Source of the DNA: Actinomycetota bacterium
Lineage (GTDB): Bacteria; Actinomycetota; Acidimicrobiia; Acidimicrobiales; Ilumatobacteraceae
Assembly (NCBI GenBank): GCA_026393475.1
Contig: JAPLAA010000097.1
Location: forward strand, 1 to 64,000
Reading direction: 5' to 3'
DNA: 64,000 nt
Part shown: positions 1-8,853 of the stretch, piece after piece
Numbering within the stretch: the stretch's first letter is position 1
How the letters are laid out: every line of letters starts with the position of its first letter
Translations under genes and position numbers: made by a program
The notes under the pieces: generated by a model
Databases searched by the model: none
What the model was told of the DNA's origin: nothing
Seen by the model: the letters and a program-made list of their open reading frames with translations, nothing else

Positions 1-911
1 GCGATCGCCCCGGCGAACATGCCGAGCAGCGCACTGATGCGCACCACCGGATCGGCGAACAGCCGCAGTGGGATCATCGGCTCGCTCGCCCGGCCCTCCT
101 GGGCGATGAAGCCCACGATCAGCACGATCGCCGCCGCGAACAGCACGAGGGTGGTCGTGTCGGTCCAGCCCTTGCGACCTTCCTCCAGACCGATCATCAG
201 GCAGGCCAGGCCACCCGACAGCAGCGCCGCGCCCAGGTAGTCGAGCTTCGCGTCACGCCGCTTGAACGGCAGGCGCAACGCCCGCTGGCACACGGCCGAC
301 ACGAGGATGCAGAACGGCACGTTGATGTAGAAGATCCACGGCCAGCTCCAGTGCTCGATGATGAAGCCGCCGATGAGCGGACCCATACCCATGATCGCCG
401 AGCCGGCGAACGCGATCGTGAAGTAGCCGATGTACCGGCCGCGTTCGCGCGGCGGGAGGATGTCGCCGAGGATCGCGAACGCGAGCGCCTGGATGGCGCC
501 GCCGCCGAGGCCCTGGAGCGCACGGAAGCCGATCAGCTGGCCCATGCTCTGTGCGAGCCCGCACAGCACCGAGCCGACGAGGAACACCGCCATCGCGAAC
601 TGGAAGATCAGCCGCCGGCCGTAGATGTCGCTGAGCTTGCCGAGCAGCGGTGTGGCGATCGTCGCCGTGACGATGTAGGCCGTGCCCACCCAGGCGAAGC
701 TCTCGAAGGCGTTGAACTGGCCGGCGATGGTGGGCAGCGCGGTCGAGATGATCGTCGTGTCGAGCGACGCGAGGAACACCGCCATGATCAGCGCGGCCAG
801 CACGGTGACGAGCTGGCGCTGGGTGAACCCCGGGACCGTGGATGCCTGTGACGTACGAGCGAACCTACGCGGCCCTCTCCACCTCGCACGACTCGGATGC
901 GACGAGTTCAC
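1..911 (-). CDS. MFS drug/solute exporter, DHA2-like (partial, runs off the left edge)
   Basis: About 300 N-terminal residues of a major facilitator superfamily proton antiporter are visible; the C-terminal half lies outside the window. The first helix carries the DHA2 signature (FLASLDTTIISTALPTIAG), followed by the loop motif GKLSDIYGRR and, in the fourth to fifth helices, RALQGLGGGAIQALAFAILG and PPRERGRYIG. These fit a 14-helix EmrB/QacA-type exporter in the inner membrane; the substrate cannot be read from sequence. The only in-frame start near the N-terminus is a GTG at 911 inside the preceding gene, giving a 47-bp overlap and a rather long 31-residue leader with no clear ribosome site, so the start is uncertain. 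It would be the third gene of a sigma/regulator operon. Confidence 0.8.
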   Translation of the reverse strand, partial: MNSSHPSRARWRGPRRFARTSQASTVPGFTQRQLVTVLAALIMAVFLASLDTTIISTALPTIAGQFNAFESFAWVGTAYIVTATIATPLLGKLSDIYGRRLIFQFAMAVFLVGSVLCGLAQSMGQLIGFRALQGLGGGAIQALAFAILGDILPPRERGRYIGYFTIAFAGSAIMGMGPLIGGFIIEHWSWPWIFYINVPFCILVSAVCQRALRLPFKRRDAKLDYLGAALLSGGLACLMIGLEEGRKGWTDTTTLVLFAAAIVLIVGFIAQEGRASEPMIPLRLFADPVVRISALLGMFAGAI

Positions 912-2556
912 CGTCGACCAGTTCGAACGTCGCGATCACATCGGACGGATCGTTCGCCCCGCCGAGGTCGACGCAGACCCGCCCATCGACGATCGGCACG
1001 GAGAGGTAGGCGATGCGAGGAGACGTGGCGGCTTCGAAGGCCGGTGCATCGTTCGACAGGGGTTCGGTGGCCCGCTGCTGGCCGCCTTGACCGGTCCGCA
1101 CCGTGACGTACTGCACGTCCGGCGAGGCGATCAGACGCAGCCGACCGCCGTCCAAGGTGCCGGTCCGCGCCTCGCCGCTCGAGCCGACCAACGGGTCGTC
1201 GAGCGCGGTGCACGCGACGACGACACGGAGGGAGATCTCGCAGGTGCCGTCCGGTGTCCCGTCGGGGGTCGCGACGGCGACCAGGACGACGGCAGGCTGG
1301 GCGAAGTCGAGTTGGCCGACGGACACGACCTGGTGGCCCTCGGCAGCGACCAATGGGTCGATCCACGCCTGCCCGAGGAAGTCGACGCCCGTCACCCTGG
1401 CCTCCGTGACCATGGCCGACCACTGTGCGGTGCCGGCACGACGGACGCCATGGGCCAGCCGGATCGCCTCGTCGCGGACGTCGTCGACATCGAGGTCGGC
1501 TCGCAGGGGCGAGTAGGCCAGCTGTATCTGGGAGCCGTCGGCCTCGTTCCACGTGACCTCGACGTGGATGCGGAACCCGCGCCCGCCGGTGACGATCGCC
1601 CGGCGCCCGAGCACGTCGGTGGCGAACGCCTCGGTACGGATGGCGTCGCTGAGGAGGTATTCGGCGGGCCGCCCGGGGCGCGTCGTCACCGTGAGCTGCA
1701 GCACCGGCTCGTCACCGGTGGTCGCCTCGGGCGTGACGTAGTTGGTGGTCCACAGGGTGCCGTCGTCGACGATCCGGTCGGGCAGTGTGCCGAGGGCCTC
1801 CCAACCGGGCGGTGGCGGTGTGACCGAGGTACGACCGTCGGCGTCGACCACGACGTGCTCGGCGACGTCGCGCAACAGTGCGTCGAGTTCCTCCATGGAG
1901 AGGTCGTCCGACGGCAACCCGTTCACGATGATCGTCCACGGTCCCTCGTTCCATGCGAGCGAGCGGCCATTGGTCCACATCTCGATCCCGCGGATCTCGA
2001 TCGGCTCGCTCTCCGCTTCACCGATGAAGCTCACCGGGATGCGGTCGGGTGCGAGAAGGGTTTCGACGGTCATCGAGGCATCGATCCGCGTCCTGTCGGC
2101 GGTGTACTGCACGAGGGTCGTGGTGAAGACGCCGAACTCGGACGATCCCGTCCCGAACGGACCCTCGTACGACGTGGCGCCGATGAGGAACAGGTCGCTC
2201 GGCAGCAACGCCGGGTCGAGGTACAGGCCGCCGTCGACGCCGCTGAGGTCGACGCTCGTCGAGCCGGGATTGGTGTCCGGAGTTGGGGGCTCGGTCGAGT
2301 CCGGGGCGATGGGCGCCGGCGTCGAGACGGGCGGCGGGTCGGACGGGGCGGTCGCGGGGGCGATGGTGGCGTCGTCGTTCCCGGTGGCCATGACTGCGAG
2401 CGAGCCCACTGTGGCGAGCACGAGGACGGCGGCCGCGCCGGCAGTGACCATCCGCCGGTGGCGACGCCGCCGCTCGACCCGTGCGGCGATCGCTCGGGGC
2501 GCGAGCGGGGGAGGGGTGAGATCGAGCGTCCGCAGGCGGTCTTCCAGGTCATGCAT
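865..2556 (-). CDS. Sigma-factor-coupled one-TM regulator (putative anti-sigma factor)
   Basis: 563 residues. A short cytoplasmic part (about 45 residues, beginning MHDLEDRLRTLDL) is followed by a basic stretch, one transmembrane helix at about 47-66, a Pro/Thr linker and a large extracytoplasmic beta-rich region of unknown family. There is no zinc-binding HxxxCxxC motif, so it is not a classical ZAS anti-sigma factor. The assignment rests on context: its ATG overlaps the sigma-factor stop by 8 bp and is preceded by GGAGG at 7 nt, the usual coupling of SigE-type sigma factors with their membrane regulator. A frame open further upstream was not used because this start has the good ribosome site. 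Confidence 0.72.
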   Translation of the reverse strand: MHDLEDRLRTLDLTPPPLAPRAIAARVERRRRHRRMVTAGAAAVLVLATVGSLAVMATGNDDATIAPATAPSDPPPVSTPAPIAPDSTEPPTPDTNPGSTSVDLSGVDGGLYLDPALLPSDLFLIGATSYEGPFGTGSSEFGVFTTTLVQYTADRTRIDASMTVETLLAPDRIPVSFIGEAESEPIEIRGIEMWTNGRSLAWNEGPWTIIVNGLPSDDLSMEELDALLRDVAEHVVVDADGRTSVTPPPPGWEALGTLPDRIVDDGTLWTTNYVTPEATTGDEPVLQLTVTTRPGRPAEYLLSDAIRTEAFATDVLGRRAIVTGGRGFRIHVEVTWNEADGSQIQLAYSPLRADLDVDDVRDEAIRLAHGVRRAGTAQWSAMVTEARVTGVDFLGQAWIDPLVAAEGHQVVSVGQLDFAQPAVVLVAVATPDGTPDGTCEISLRVVVACTALDDPLVGSSGEARTGTLDGGRLRLIASPDVQYVTVRTGQGGQQRATEPLSNDAPAFEAATSPRIAYLSVPIVDGRVCVDLGGANDPSDVIATFELVDGELVASESCEVERAA

Positions 2557-3097
2557 CGGGAGCCTCCGTGTCGGGGCGGGGGTCGAGGATCGTGCGGAGG
2601 TCGGCGAGCGCACGGCTGGTGGTGGACTTCACGGTGCCGATCGGCATGCGCAGCACCTCGGCCGTCGACTCGACGGACAGGTCGGCGAGGAAGCGCAGCG
2701 CGAGCACCGACCGCTGCAGCTCGGGCAGTTGTCGGAGCGCGGTCATCAACTCGTCGTCGGTGGACGCCGAACCGTCGACGGTGGTCGGAGCCGCAAGTAT
2801 GCGGTCGTGCGCTCGCCTCGCCGCGGCCCGCCGCCGGAACTGCGACCGGGCCAGGTTCATCGCGACCCGGTAGCACCAGGCCTCGGGTTGGTCGAGTTGC
2901 GACACCCGGTCCCATCGTTCCCACGCCCGGGCGAGCGCCTCCTGAGTGATCTCGTCGGCGAGCGACACGTCACCCGTGGCGGCCGTGAGCGTTCGGACCA
3001 GGCGTGGATGGGCGCGCCGGCAGAACTCGTCGACATCCAGCGGCTGCTGCATCCGCTCGTCGGCCTCCCCAGCGGCCACGTCCATCTCCACGAGCAT
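2549..3097 (-). CDS. ECF sigma factor, SigE/SigM-like
   Basis: 182 residues. Region 2 is recognisable (LADEITQEALARAWERW, then EAWCYRVAMNLARSQFRRR) and region 4 has the helix-turn-helix (LADLSVESTAEVLRMPIGTVKSTTSRAL). No anti-sigma or SnoaL domain is fused. It should direct RNA polymerase to a small regulon that responds to whatever the downstream one-TM protein senses. The start is taken as ATG at 3097; ATGs at 3085 and 3052 are alternatives and none has a strong ribosome site. It is divergent from the GNAT gene, and the 150-bp spacer holds a conspicuous twin inverted repeat. Confidence 0.88.
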   Translation of the reverse strand: MLVEMDVAAGEADERMQQPLDVDEFCRRAHPRLVRTLTAATGDVSLADEITQEALARAWERWDRVSQLDQPEAWCYRVAMNLARSQFRRRAAARRAHDRILAAPTTVDGSASTDDELMTALRQLPELQRSVLALRFLADLSVESTAEVLRMPIGTVKSTTSRALADLRTILDPRPDTEAPDA

Positions 3098-3129
3098 CAC
3101 ACGCACACCACCCCCGCCCAGGTTCCATC

Positions 3130-3228
3130 CCTTCGTGAGCGAGACGCGCCGCAGGGACGCAACGCGCTCACGAACGATGTTCCTTCGTGAGCGTGGTGCG
3201 CTCTCCTTGCGCATTCGGCTCACGAAGG
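3130..3228. repeat. Tandem pair of inverted repeats (TTCGTGAGC ... GCTCACGAA), probable operator
   Basis: TTCGTGAGC occurs at 3132-3140 and 3184-3192, and its complement GCTCACGAA at 3166-3174 and 3218-3226. In both units the arms are separated by exactly 25 bp, and the two units repeat with a 52-bp period. The arms of the second unit extend to 11 bp (CCTTCGTGAGC / GCTCACGAAGG). The last arm ends 7 bp before the GNAT minus-10 hexamer, where a minus-35 contact would fall. This looks like a two-dimer operator or a foldback repeat between divergent genes; the binding protein is unknown. Confidence 0.7.
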
Positions 3229-3235
3229 AGTGCTT

Positions 3236-3241
3236 TACGAT
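3236..3241 (+). promoter_or_regulatory. Minus-10 TACGAT, leaderless promoter of the GNAT gene
   Basis: TACGAT is followed by 6 nt and then ATG at 3248, so transcription would begin at or next to the start codon. There is no Shine-Dalgarno sequence. Confidence 0.5.
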
Positions 3242-3247
3242 CACTCC

Positions 3248-3682
3248 ATGGGAGCGCGGGAGTTCGAGATCAGGCGGATGTGCGAGGGTGACGAGCAGCT
3301 GGTGCTCGACGCGGCGATCCTGTTCGATGCCACACCACGGCGCGACTGGACCACCCAGTTCCTCACCCGGCAGGGGCATCACCTGCTGATCGCCTCCCTC
3401 GGCGGCACGCCGGTGGGGTTCATCAGTGGGGTCGAGACCGTGCACCCCGACAAGGGCGTCGAGATGTTCGTCTACGAGCTCGGTGTCGACGAGCCGTACC
3501 GGCGCCGGGGGATCGCGAGCGCGCTGGTGGACGAACTGCTGCACATCGCCCGCACCGCCGGCTGTTACGGAATGTGGGTGCCGACCGAGGACGACAACGA
3601 CGCCGCGCTCGCGACCTATCGGCGTGCCGGTGCCAAGCCGCCCGAGGACGCGGTGGTGCTCACGTGGAGCTTCACGACCTGA
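3248..3682 (+). CDS. GNAT N-acetyltransferase, AAC(3)-I-like
   Basis: 144 residues, a single GNAT domain. The acetyl-CoA pyrophosphate loop is RRRGIASAL at about 90-98, preceded by the beta-4 strand MFVYELGVDEPY and followed by the typical C-terminal DNDAALATYRRAG. Overall pattern and length resemble the AAC(3)-I group of GNAT enzymes, whose members include aminoglycoside acetyltransferases but also many enzymes of unknown substrate; nothing here proves a resistance role. It is monocistronic from a leaderless promoter beside the twin inverted repeat, and its 3' end overlaps the convergent demethylase gene by 11 bp. An ATG at 3230 in the same frame would fall upstream of the minus-10 hexamer and was not used. 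Confidence 0.85.
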   Translation: MGAREFEIRRMCEGDEQLVLDAAILFDATPRRDWTTQFLTRQGHHLLIASLGGTPVGFISGVETVHPDKGVEMFVYELGVDEPYRRRGIASALVDELLHIARTAGCYGMWVPTEDDNDAALATYRRAGAKPPEDAVVLTWSFTT

Positions 3683-6131
3683 TGCGCGCGTTCGTCGGGT
3701 CGTAGAGCGGCGACATCGACGCGATGGCCGGCTGGTGCGTGCCGGCGACGTCGACGGTCCATGTCGCATCGGCCAGGTAGGCCTTGGTGACGGGTTCGCC
3801 GGCCTCGATCATCGCCAGGCCGATCGCACCGCCGAGCGTGTGGCCGTAGCTCGCAGCACGGATGTAGCCCACCGGCACGCCGTTGCGGTGCACGACCTCG
3901 GCATGGAACATCAGCGGCTCGGGATCGGTGAGCTGCACCTGCACGATCCGGCGGGTGAGCGGCCCCGCCGCCTTGCGCGCGGCGACTGCGTCGCGGCCGA
4001 TGAACCCACCCGGCTTGTCGTGCGCGACGGCGAAGCCGAGGCCGGCTTCGAGCACGCCGTCGGTGTTGTCGATGTCGTGGCCGTAGTCGCGGTAGCCCTT
4101 CTCCATGCGCAGGCTGGCGAGCGCCTTCAGCCCGGCGTGGCGCAGCCCGAACGCGGGGCCGGCCGCGGTGATGCGTTCGTACACGTGGACGGCCTGCTCG
4201 GTCGGCACGTACAGCTCGTAGCCGAGTTCGCCGAGGTAGGTGATGCGTACGCACAGCACACGTGCGAAGCCGAGGTCGATCTCGCGAGCGGTACGGAACG
4301 GGAAGGCCTCGTTCGACAGGTCGGCGGTGGTAAGCGTCTGCAACAGGTCGCGCGAGCGCGGGCCCTGCACGTTGATCTGGGCGAAGCCGGAGGTGACGTC
4401 GGTGACGAAGGCGTGGTGCGGCTCGGCGTGGCGATGCAGCCGGGTCTCGACGTGGCGGTGCGCGGTGTCGGTGGCGACCACGAAGAACTCGTCGTCGCCG
4501 AGCTTGGTGACGGTGAGGTCGGCCTCGAGCGTGCCTGCCTCGTTCAACCATTGGGTGTACGTGATGACGCCCGCCTCGGTGTTCACCGCGTTGGCCGACA
4601 ACCGGTCGAGGACCGTGCCGGCATCGCGGCCCTGCACGCGGAACTTCGACATGAACGACATGTCCATCACGATCACGCCCTCGCGGCAGGCGCGGTGCTC
4701 GGCCTCCCACTGCGGCCAGAACGCCGGGCGCCGCCAGGTGAGCTCACCCGGGTCGGCGGTCTCGCCGCGGCCGGCGTACCAGTCGGCACCCTCCCACCCG
4801 CTGACGTCCTTGAAGTACGCGCCCTCGGCCGCCAGTCGGTCGTGCAACGGTGAGCGCTTCGCACCACGAGCGGTCTTCATCGACCGGTTCGGGTAGTGGC
4901 ACGCGTAGACCATGCCGAGCGACTCGACGGTGCGCGTACGGCGGTACTCGGGGTTCGACTGGTAGCGCTGCAGCCGGTCGATGTGGAAGCCGGTGACGTC
5001 GACGTCGGGCTGACCGGTCATCACCCAGTTGGCGACCACGCGGCCGAGGCCGCCGCCGGTGAGGATGCCGATCGAGTTGAGCCCGGCGCACACGAAGTAG
5101 TTGCGCAGCTCGGGTGCCTCGCCCACCACGGGCGAGAGGTCGGGCGTGAAGCTCTCGGGTCCGCAGAAGAACGTGTGGATGCCGATCTCGCTGCTGATCG
5201 GCACGCGGCTCATGGCCCGTTCGAGATAGGGGCCCATGCGGTCCCAGTCGGGCTGCAGCGACGTGAACGACGAGTCGCCCGGGATGCCGTCGACCTTCCA
5301 CGGCGCGCACACCGGCTCGAACAGGCCGATCATCAGCCCGCCGACCTCTTCGCGGTAATAGCCGTAGTTGGCCGGGTCCTCGATGACGGGCCACGACCCG
5401 TTCATGCCCTCGATCTGCTCGGTGATCAGGTAGTAGTGCTCGGCCGCCTGCAGCGGCACGTTCACCCCGTGACGCTCGCCCAGCTGACGGGCCCACATGC
5501 CGGTGCAGTTGACGACGTACTCGCACTCGATGGTGCCCTTGTCGGTGACGACGCCGGTGACGCGCCCGCCCTCGCTCAGCACGTCGGTGGCGCTGACGCC
5601 CTGCACGATCGTCGCGCCCTGCATGCGCGCACCCTTGGCGAGCGACATCGTCGCGTCGACCGGGTTCACCCGGCCGTCGCCGGGAACGTAGAAGCCCGCG
5701 AGCACGTCGTCGGTGCGGGCGATGGGGAACATGTCGGCGACCTCGCGGGCGGAGATCTCGTGCACGTCGACACCGCACTGGCGGTTGAACGCCGACACGC
5801 GCCGGTACTCCTCGAGCCGGTCGGGGTCGCAGGCCAGCTCGATGAAGCCGACGGGCTTGAACCCGGTCGCGAGACCGGTCTCGGCCTCGAGATTCGCGTA
5901 GAGGTCGCGGGTGTACTGGCGCATCGACGTCGACGTCTCGCTCAACGAGCCGAACGTGACCATCAGCCCGGCCGCGTGCCAGGTGGTGCCCGAGGTGAGC
6001 TGGTCGCGCTCGAGCAGCACCACGTCGCGCCAGCCCGCGTGCGCGAGGTGATACGCGACCGACGTGCCGATGATGCCGCCGCCGATCACCACCACGCGCG
6101 CTCGGTCGGGCAGGGGGACGGTGGTGCTCAT
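3672..6131 (-). CDS. Dimethylglycine/sarcosine dehydrogenase-type FAD-GcvT fusion
   Basis: 819 residues in the arrangement of mitochondrial dimethylglycine dehydrogenase: an N-terminal D-amino-acid-oxidase-like FAD domain (dinucleotide motif VVVIGGGIIGTSVAYHLA at about 13-30), an FAO central domain, then GcvT and GcvT C-terminal folate-binding domains (about 430-800). The motif TTWHAAGL holds the His that carries covalent FAD in the mammalian enzyme. It should oxidatively demethylate dimethylglycine, sarcosine or a related N-methyl amine and pass the one-carbon unit to tetrahydrofolate. It starts inside the TetR stop (ATGA overlap), so the BetI-like repressor is co-transcribed and translationally coupled. 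The exact substrate is inferred, not proven. Confidence 0.88.
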   Translation of the reverse strand: MSTTVPLPDRARVVVIGGGIIGTSVAYHLAHAGWRDVVLLERDQLTSGTTWHAAGLMVTFGSLSETSTSMRQYTRDLYANLEAETGLATGFKPVGFIELACDPDRLEEYRRVSAFNRQCGVDVHEISAREVADMFPIARTDDVLAGFYVPGDGRVNPVDATMSLAKGARMQGATIVQGVSATDVLSEGGRVTGVVTDKGTIECEYVVNCTGMWARQLGERHGVNVPLQAAEHYYLITEQIEGMNGSWPVIEDPANYGYYREEVGGLMIGLFEPVCAPWKVDGIPGDSSFTSLQPDWDRMGPYLERAMSRVPISSEIGIHTFFCGPESFTPDLSPVVGEAPELRNYFVCAGLNSIGILTGGGLGRVVANWVMTGQPDVDVTGFHIDRLQRYQSNPEYRRTRTVESLGMVYACHYPNRSMKTARGAKRSPLHDRLAAEGAYFKDVSGWEGADWYAGRGETADPGELTWRRPAFWPQWEAEHRACREGVIVMDMSFMSKFRVQGRDAGTVLDRLSANAVNTEAGVITYTQWLNEAGTLEADLTVTKLGDDEFFVVATDTAHRHVETRLHRHAEPHHAFVTDVTSGFAQINVQGPRSRDLLQTLTTADLSNEAFPFRTAREIDLGFARVLCVRITYLGELGYELYVPTEQAVHVYERITAAGPAFGLRHAGLKALASLRMEKGYRDYGHDIDNTDGVLEAGLGFAVAHDKPGGFIGRDAVAARKAAGPLTRRIVQVQLTDPEPLMFHAEVVHRNGVPVGYIRAASYGHTLGGAIGLAMIEAGEPVTKAYLADATWTVDVAGTHQPAIASMSPLYDPTNARIRS

Positions 6132-6682
6132 GCGGGCTCCGGAGGGGTGGCGGCGGTGGGCCGGGGGAGGGCGCCGTGGGGCAGGTCGAGTTCGTGCTCG
6201 GTGGTGGTGAGCGTCCAGTCGAGGATCGCGTGCGGGTCGTCGCAACGGAACTCGCCGCCCGCCACGCCGCGTTCCACGATCTGCGCGAGCAGGCGCTGCC
6301 AGGCGACGTTGAGCCGGCGTGAGGTGGCCCCGAGCGCCGGCTGGCGGGCGGCTTCGGCCCAGGCATCGAGCCACAGCTGCGACGACCAGTCCTGGTCGGT
6401 GCGGGCGTAGCTCGCGAAGAACGCCATCAGCTGGTCCGTCGGCGACGGCTCGGCGGCGACCGCGGCCGTCGTGACCTCGAGGTCGCGTCCGGCCGCCACC
6501 TCGAACGCCGCGGCGAACACCTCGTCCATCGACGCGAAGTAGTGGTGGATCAGCCCGCTCGAGCAGCCGAGCTCGGCGGCGACGTCGCGCACCGTGGTGG
6601 AGCCGAACCCCTTGCGGATCGCCACCTGCAGGGCAGCGTCGACGATCGCCTCACGCCGGGCGGTGGGGGACATGCGGGCCAC
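6128..6682 (-). CDS. TetR-family regulator, BetI-like
   Basis: 184 residues. The N-terminal helix-turn-helix is clear (VRDVAAELGCSSGLIHHYF), and the C-terminal half resembles BetI, the choline/glycine-betaine repressor (LWLDAWAEAARQPAL and a closing ILDWTLTTTEHELD). It lies first in an operon with the dimethylglycine-dehydrogenase-type gene, overlapping by 4 bp, so it probably senses a betaine-pathway compound and controls its own operon. The GTG at 6682 is chosen because TAACCT lies 8 nt before it; ATG at 6673 is the alternative. Confidence 0.85.
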   Translation of the reverse strand: MARMSPTARREAIVDAALQVAIRKGFGSTTVRDVAAELGCSSGLIHHYFASMDEVFAAAFEVAAGRDLEVTTAAVAAEPSPTDQLMAFFASYARTDQDWSSQLWLDAWAEAARQPALGATSRRLNVAWQRLLAQIVERGVAGGEFRCDDPHAILDWTLTTTEHELDLPHGALPRPTAATPPEPA

Positions 6683-6690
6683 GGCCCAGC

Positions 6691-6696
6691 AGGTTA
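6691..6696 (-). promoter_or_regulatory. Minus-10 TAACCT before the TetR gene
   Basis: On the minus strand TAACCT is followed by 8 nt and then GTG at 6682, consistent with a nearly leaderless transcript. This supports the GTG over the ATG at 6673. Confidence 0.4.
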
Positions 6697-6760
6697 CGTC
6701 GCCACTCGTGCCGATGCCGGTGCCCGTCGCGTTGGGCGGCGGGCCGTCGTCGACGGGTCG

Positions 6761-7708
6761 TCAGCGCTCTTCGCGGCGGTACGGCTCCCCGAGCGCCGCC
6801 GGTGCCGCGACGCGACGAGCCCTCGTCGGACTCGCCGAGACGAGCACGACCACCAGATAGGCGGCCACGAAGGGGATCATCGTGAGGAAGTCGCTCGGGA
6901 TGTCGACCTGCGCGATCTGCAGCGTGAAGCCGAGCCCGCGGAGAGCTCCGAACACATAGGCGCCGATCAGGGCGAGCCACGGCCGCCATCCGGCGAGGAT
7001 GACGAGGGCGACGGCGATCCAGCCGGCGCCAGCGGTCATGCCGGTCTGCCAGGTGCCGAGCACCGCCAGCACCAGATAGCCACCGCCGACACCGGCGCCG
7101 AACCCACCGATGGCCGTGGCGAGATAGCGGATACGGGTCACCGGCAGGCCCGCCGCATCTGCGGCGGCAGGGTCTTCCCCCACAGCGCGCAGCGACAGGC
7201 CGAACGTCGTTCGATAGAGCACACGGCCGGTGACCGCAACGGCGGCGAACGCGAGGTACACGACGATGTCGTGGCCGAACACGATCGGTCCGAGCACCGG
7301 GACGTCGGCGAGGGCCGCTGGGAGGAGCGGGTCGACGTCGACGCCGTTGGGAGCCTCCAACAGCGGGGAGTCACCGACGTTGCCGATGAACGCTGAGAGA
7401 CCGCTGCCCACGATCACCAGCGAGAGGCCCGACACGGTCTGGTTGACGCGCAGCGTGATCGCGAGCACGGCATGTACGAGCGACAGCAACGATCCGGCCA
7501 GGCCGCCGACGAGCAGTGCCACGGCGAGGTTGCCGGTGTGCACCCCTGCCCAGAACGCGCTGACCGCTCCGACGAGCATCATCCCCTCCACGCCGAGGTT
7601 CATCACGCCTGCACGTTCGGTGACGATCTCACCGAGCGCGGCCAACAGGATCGGGGTGCCTGCGACCAGCGCGCTCGCGATCGAGAGGACGAGCACCGAA
7701 TCGTTCAC
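6761..7708 (-). CDS. BMP-type nucleoside ABC transporter permease 2
   Basis: 315 residues and about nine hydrophobic segments; BPD_transp_2 family like YufQ/NupQ. The hallmark ITERAGV-type sequence is present (EIVTERAGVMNLGVEGMMLVGA). It forms one half of the membrane channel of the importer encoded just upstream. The GTG start overlaps the stop of permease 1 (GTGA) and follows GGAGGTGG, so the two permeases should be made in equal amounts. It is the last gene of the nine-gene operon that begins with the Rieske oxygenase at 15914. Confidence 0.92.
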   Translation of the reverse strand: MNDSVLVLSIASALVAGTPILLAALGEIVTERAGVMNLGVEGMMLVGAVSAFWAGVHTGNLAVALLVGGLAGSLLSLVHAVLAITLRVNQTVSGLSLVIVGSGLSAFIGNVGDSPLLEAPNGVDVDPLLPAALADVPVLGPIVFGHDIVVYLAFAAVAVTGRVLYRTTFGLSLRAVGEDPAAADAAGLPVTRIRYLATAIGGFGAGVGGGYLVLAVLGTWQTGMTAGAGWIAVALVILAGWRPWLALIGAYVFGALRGLGFTLQIAQVDIPSDFLTMIPFVAAYLVVVLVSASPTRARRVAAPAALGEPYRREER

Positions 7709-8853
7709 GACCCACCTCCACCCGCCGCAGTCGCGGGTGTCGGCGGCGATGCCTGCGGGGCTGCAGCGGGTCGCCGAAGCTCGAGCCGGTTGGTGACGAA
7801 GAACTCTCCTGCGGTGACCGCCAGGAAGATGAGGCCCTGGAGCAGCACCACGACCTCCACCTGGACGCCGATCGACTGCATACTCCCGCCGGCGGTCGTG
7901 ATCGCTGCGAGCAGCGCGGCGACGGGAACCACACCGAGGGGGTGCAGCCGCGCGACGGCAGCGATCACGATGCCCGTGTATCCGAGCTCGATCGCCAGTG
8001 CTTTGGGGTCGAGTCGATCGGTGACGCCACTCACCTCGATCGCACCGGCCACGCCCGCGAGCGCGCCCGAGATCGACATCACGGCGATCGTGGCCGCCGG
8101 GACGCCGATCCCTGCGTAGGTCGCGGCGCGATGCGAGTCGCCGATCGTCCGCAGGCGGAAGCCGAACGTGGTGTTCCGGAGGAGCAGCCAGAGCACCACG
8201 GCGAGCACGACCGCGATCGCGAATCCGATGTGCAAGCGGCCGGAGATGGCCGGGAGCACGGCGTGGTCGGGGATCTGCTTGCCCTGTGGCACCGGACGGT
8301 CGGGATCTCGCCAGAACGACATCGACCCGAAGATCAGGTAGTTCATGAAGGCGAGCGCCACGAAGTTCAACATCAGGGTCGTGATGATCTCGTCGGTGCC
8401 GAGCAGCGCTTTCGGGATCGCGGCGAACCCGGCCCACACCGCGCCGGCGACCGCCCCGGCACCGATGACGGCGAGCAGTATCAACGGTGTCGGCAGGTCG
8501 GCGGGCAGCGCGAGTGCCACGCCGCTGGCGGCGATCGCACCCATGAACAACTGGCCCTCGGCACCGATGTTGTAGGTGCGCATGCGGAACGACACCGCGG
8601 CGGCCAGACCGGTCAGGATCAGCGGTGTCGCATAGGTGAGGGTGCGCTCGATCGCGGCCGTCCCGTTGAGGCTGGCGTCGAACATCGTGCGGTAGGCCTC
8701 GAGCGGATCGGCGCCGGTGACGGCGAGTATCGCCGCGCCGAGACCGAGCGCGACCACGAGCGAGAGCATCGGCACTCCTGCGCGGACGAACACGGTGGGC
8801 CGCGGACGCGGTGACACGGCGACCCGGTCGAACCAGCTGGCGACGGCGCTCAT
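7705..8853 (-). CDS. BMP-type nucleoside ABC transporter permease 1
   Basis: 382 residues, BPD_transp_2 family like YufP/NupP. Recognisable segments are RTLTYATPLILTGLAAAVSF, MRTYNIGAEGQLFMGAI and the coupling loop GTDEIITTLMLNFVA. A Gly/Pro-rich C-terminal tail of about 25 residues is not part of the fold. It pairs with permease 2. Its ATG overlaps the ATPase stop (ATGA). Known relatives import purine nucleosides or, less often, other ribose-like or heterocyclic compounds. Confidence 0.92.
   Translation of the reverse strand: MSAVASWFDRVAVSPRPRPTVFVRAGVPMLSLVVALGLGAAILAVTGADPLEAYRTMFDASLNGTAAIERTLTYATPLILTGLAAAVSFRMRTYNIGAEGQLFMGAIAASGVALALPADLPTPLILLAVIGAGAVAGAVWAGFAAIPKALLGTDEIITTLMLNFVALAFMNYLIFGSMSFWRDPDRPVPQGKQIPDHAVLPAISGRLHIGFAIAVVLAVVLWLLLRNTTFGFRLRTIGDSHRAATYAGIGVPAATIAVMSISGALAGVAGAIEVSGVTDRLDPKALAIELGYTGIVIAAVARLHPLGVVPVAALLAAITTAGGSMQSIGVQVEVVVLLQGLIFLAVTAGEFFVTNRLELRRPAAAPQASPPTPATAAGGGGS

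Noticed and set aside
3248-3682. Calling the GNAT an aminoglycoside resistance gene
   Set aside because: The AAC(3)-I-like pattern is shared by many GNATs with other substrates, and no resistance or mobile context is present.
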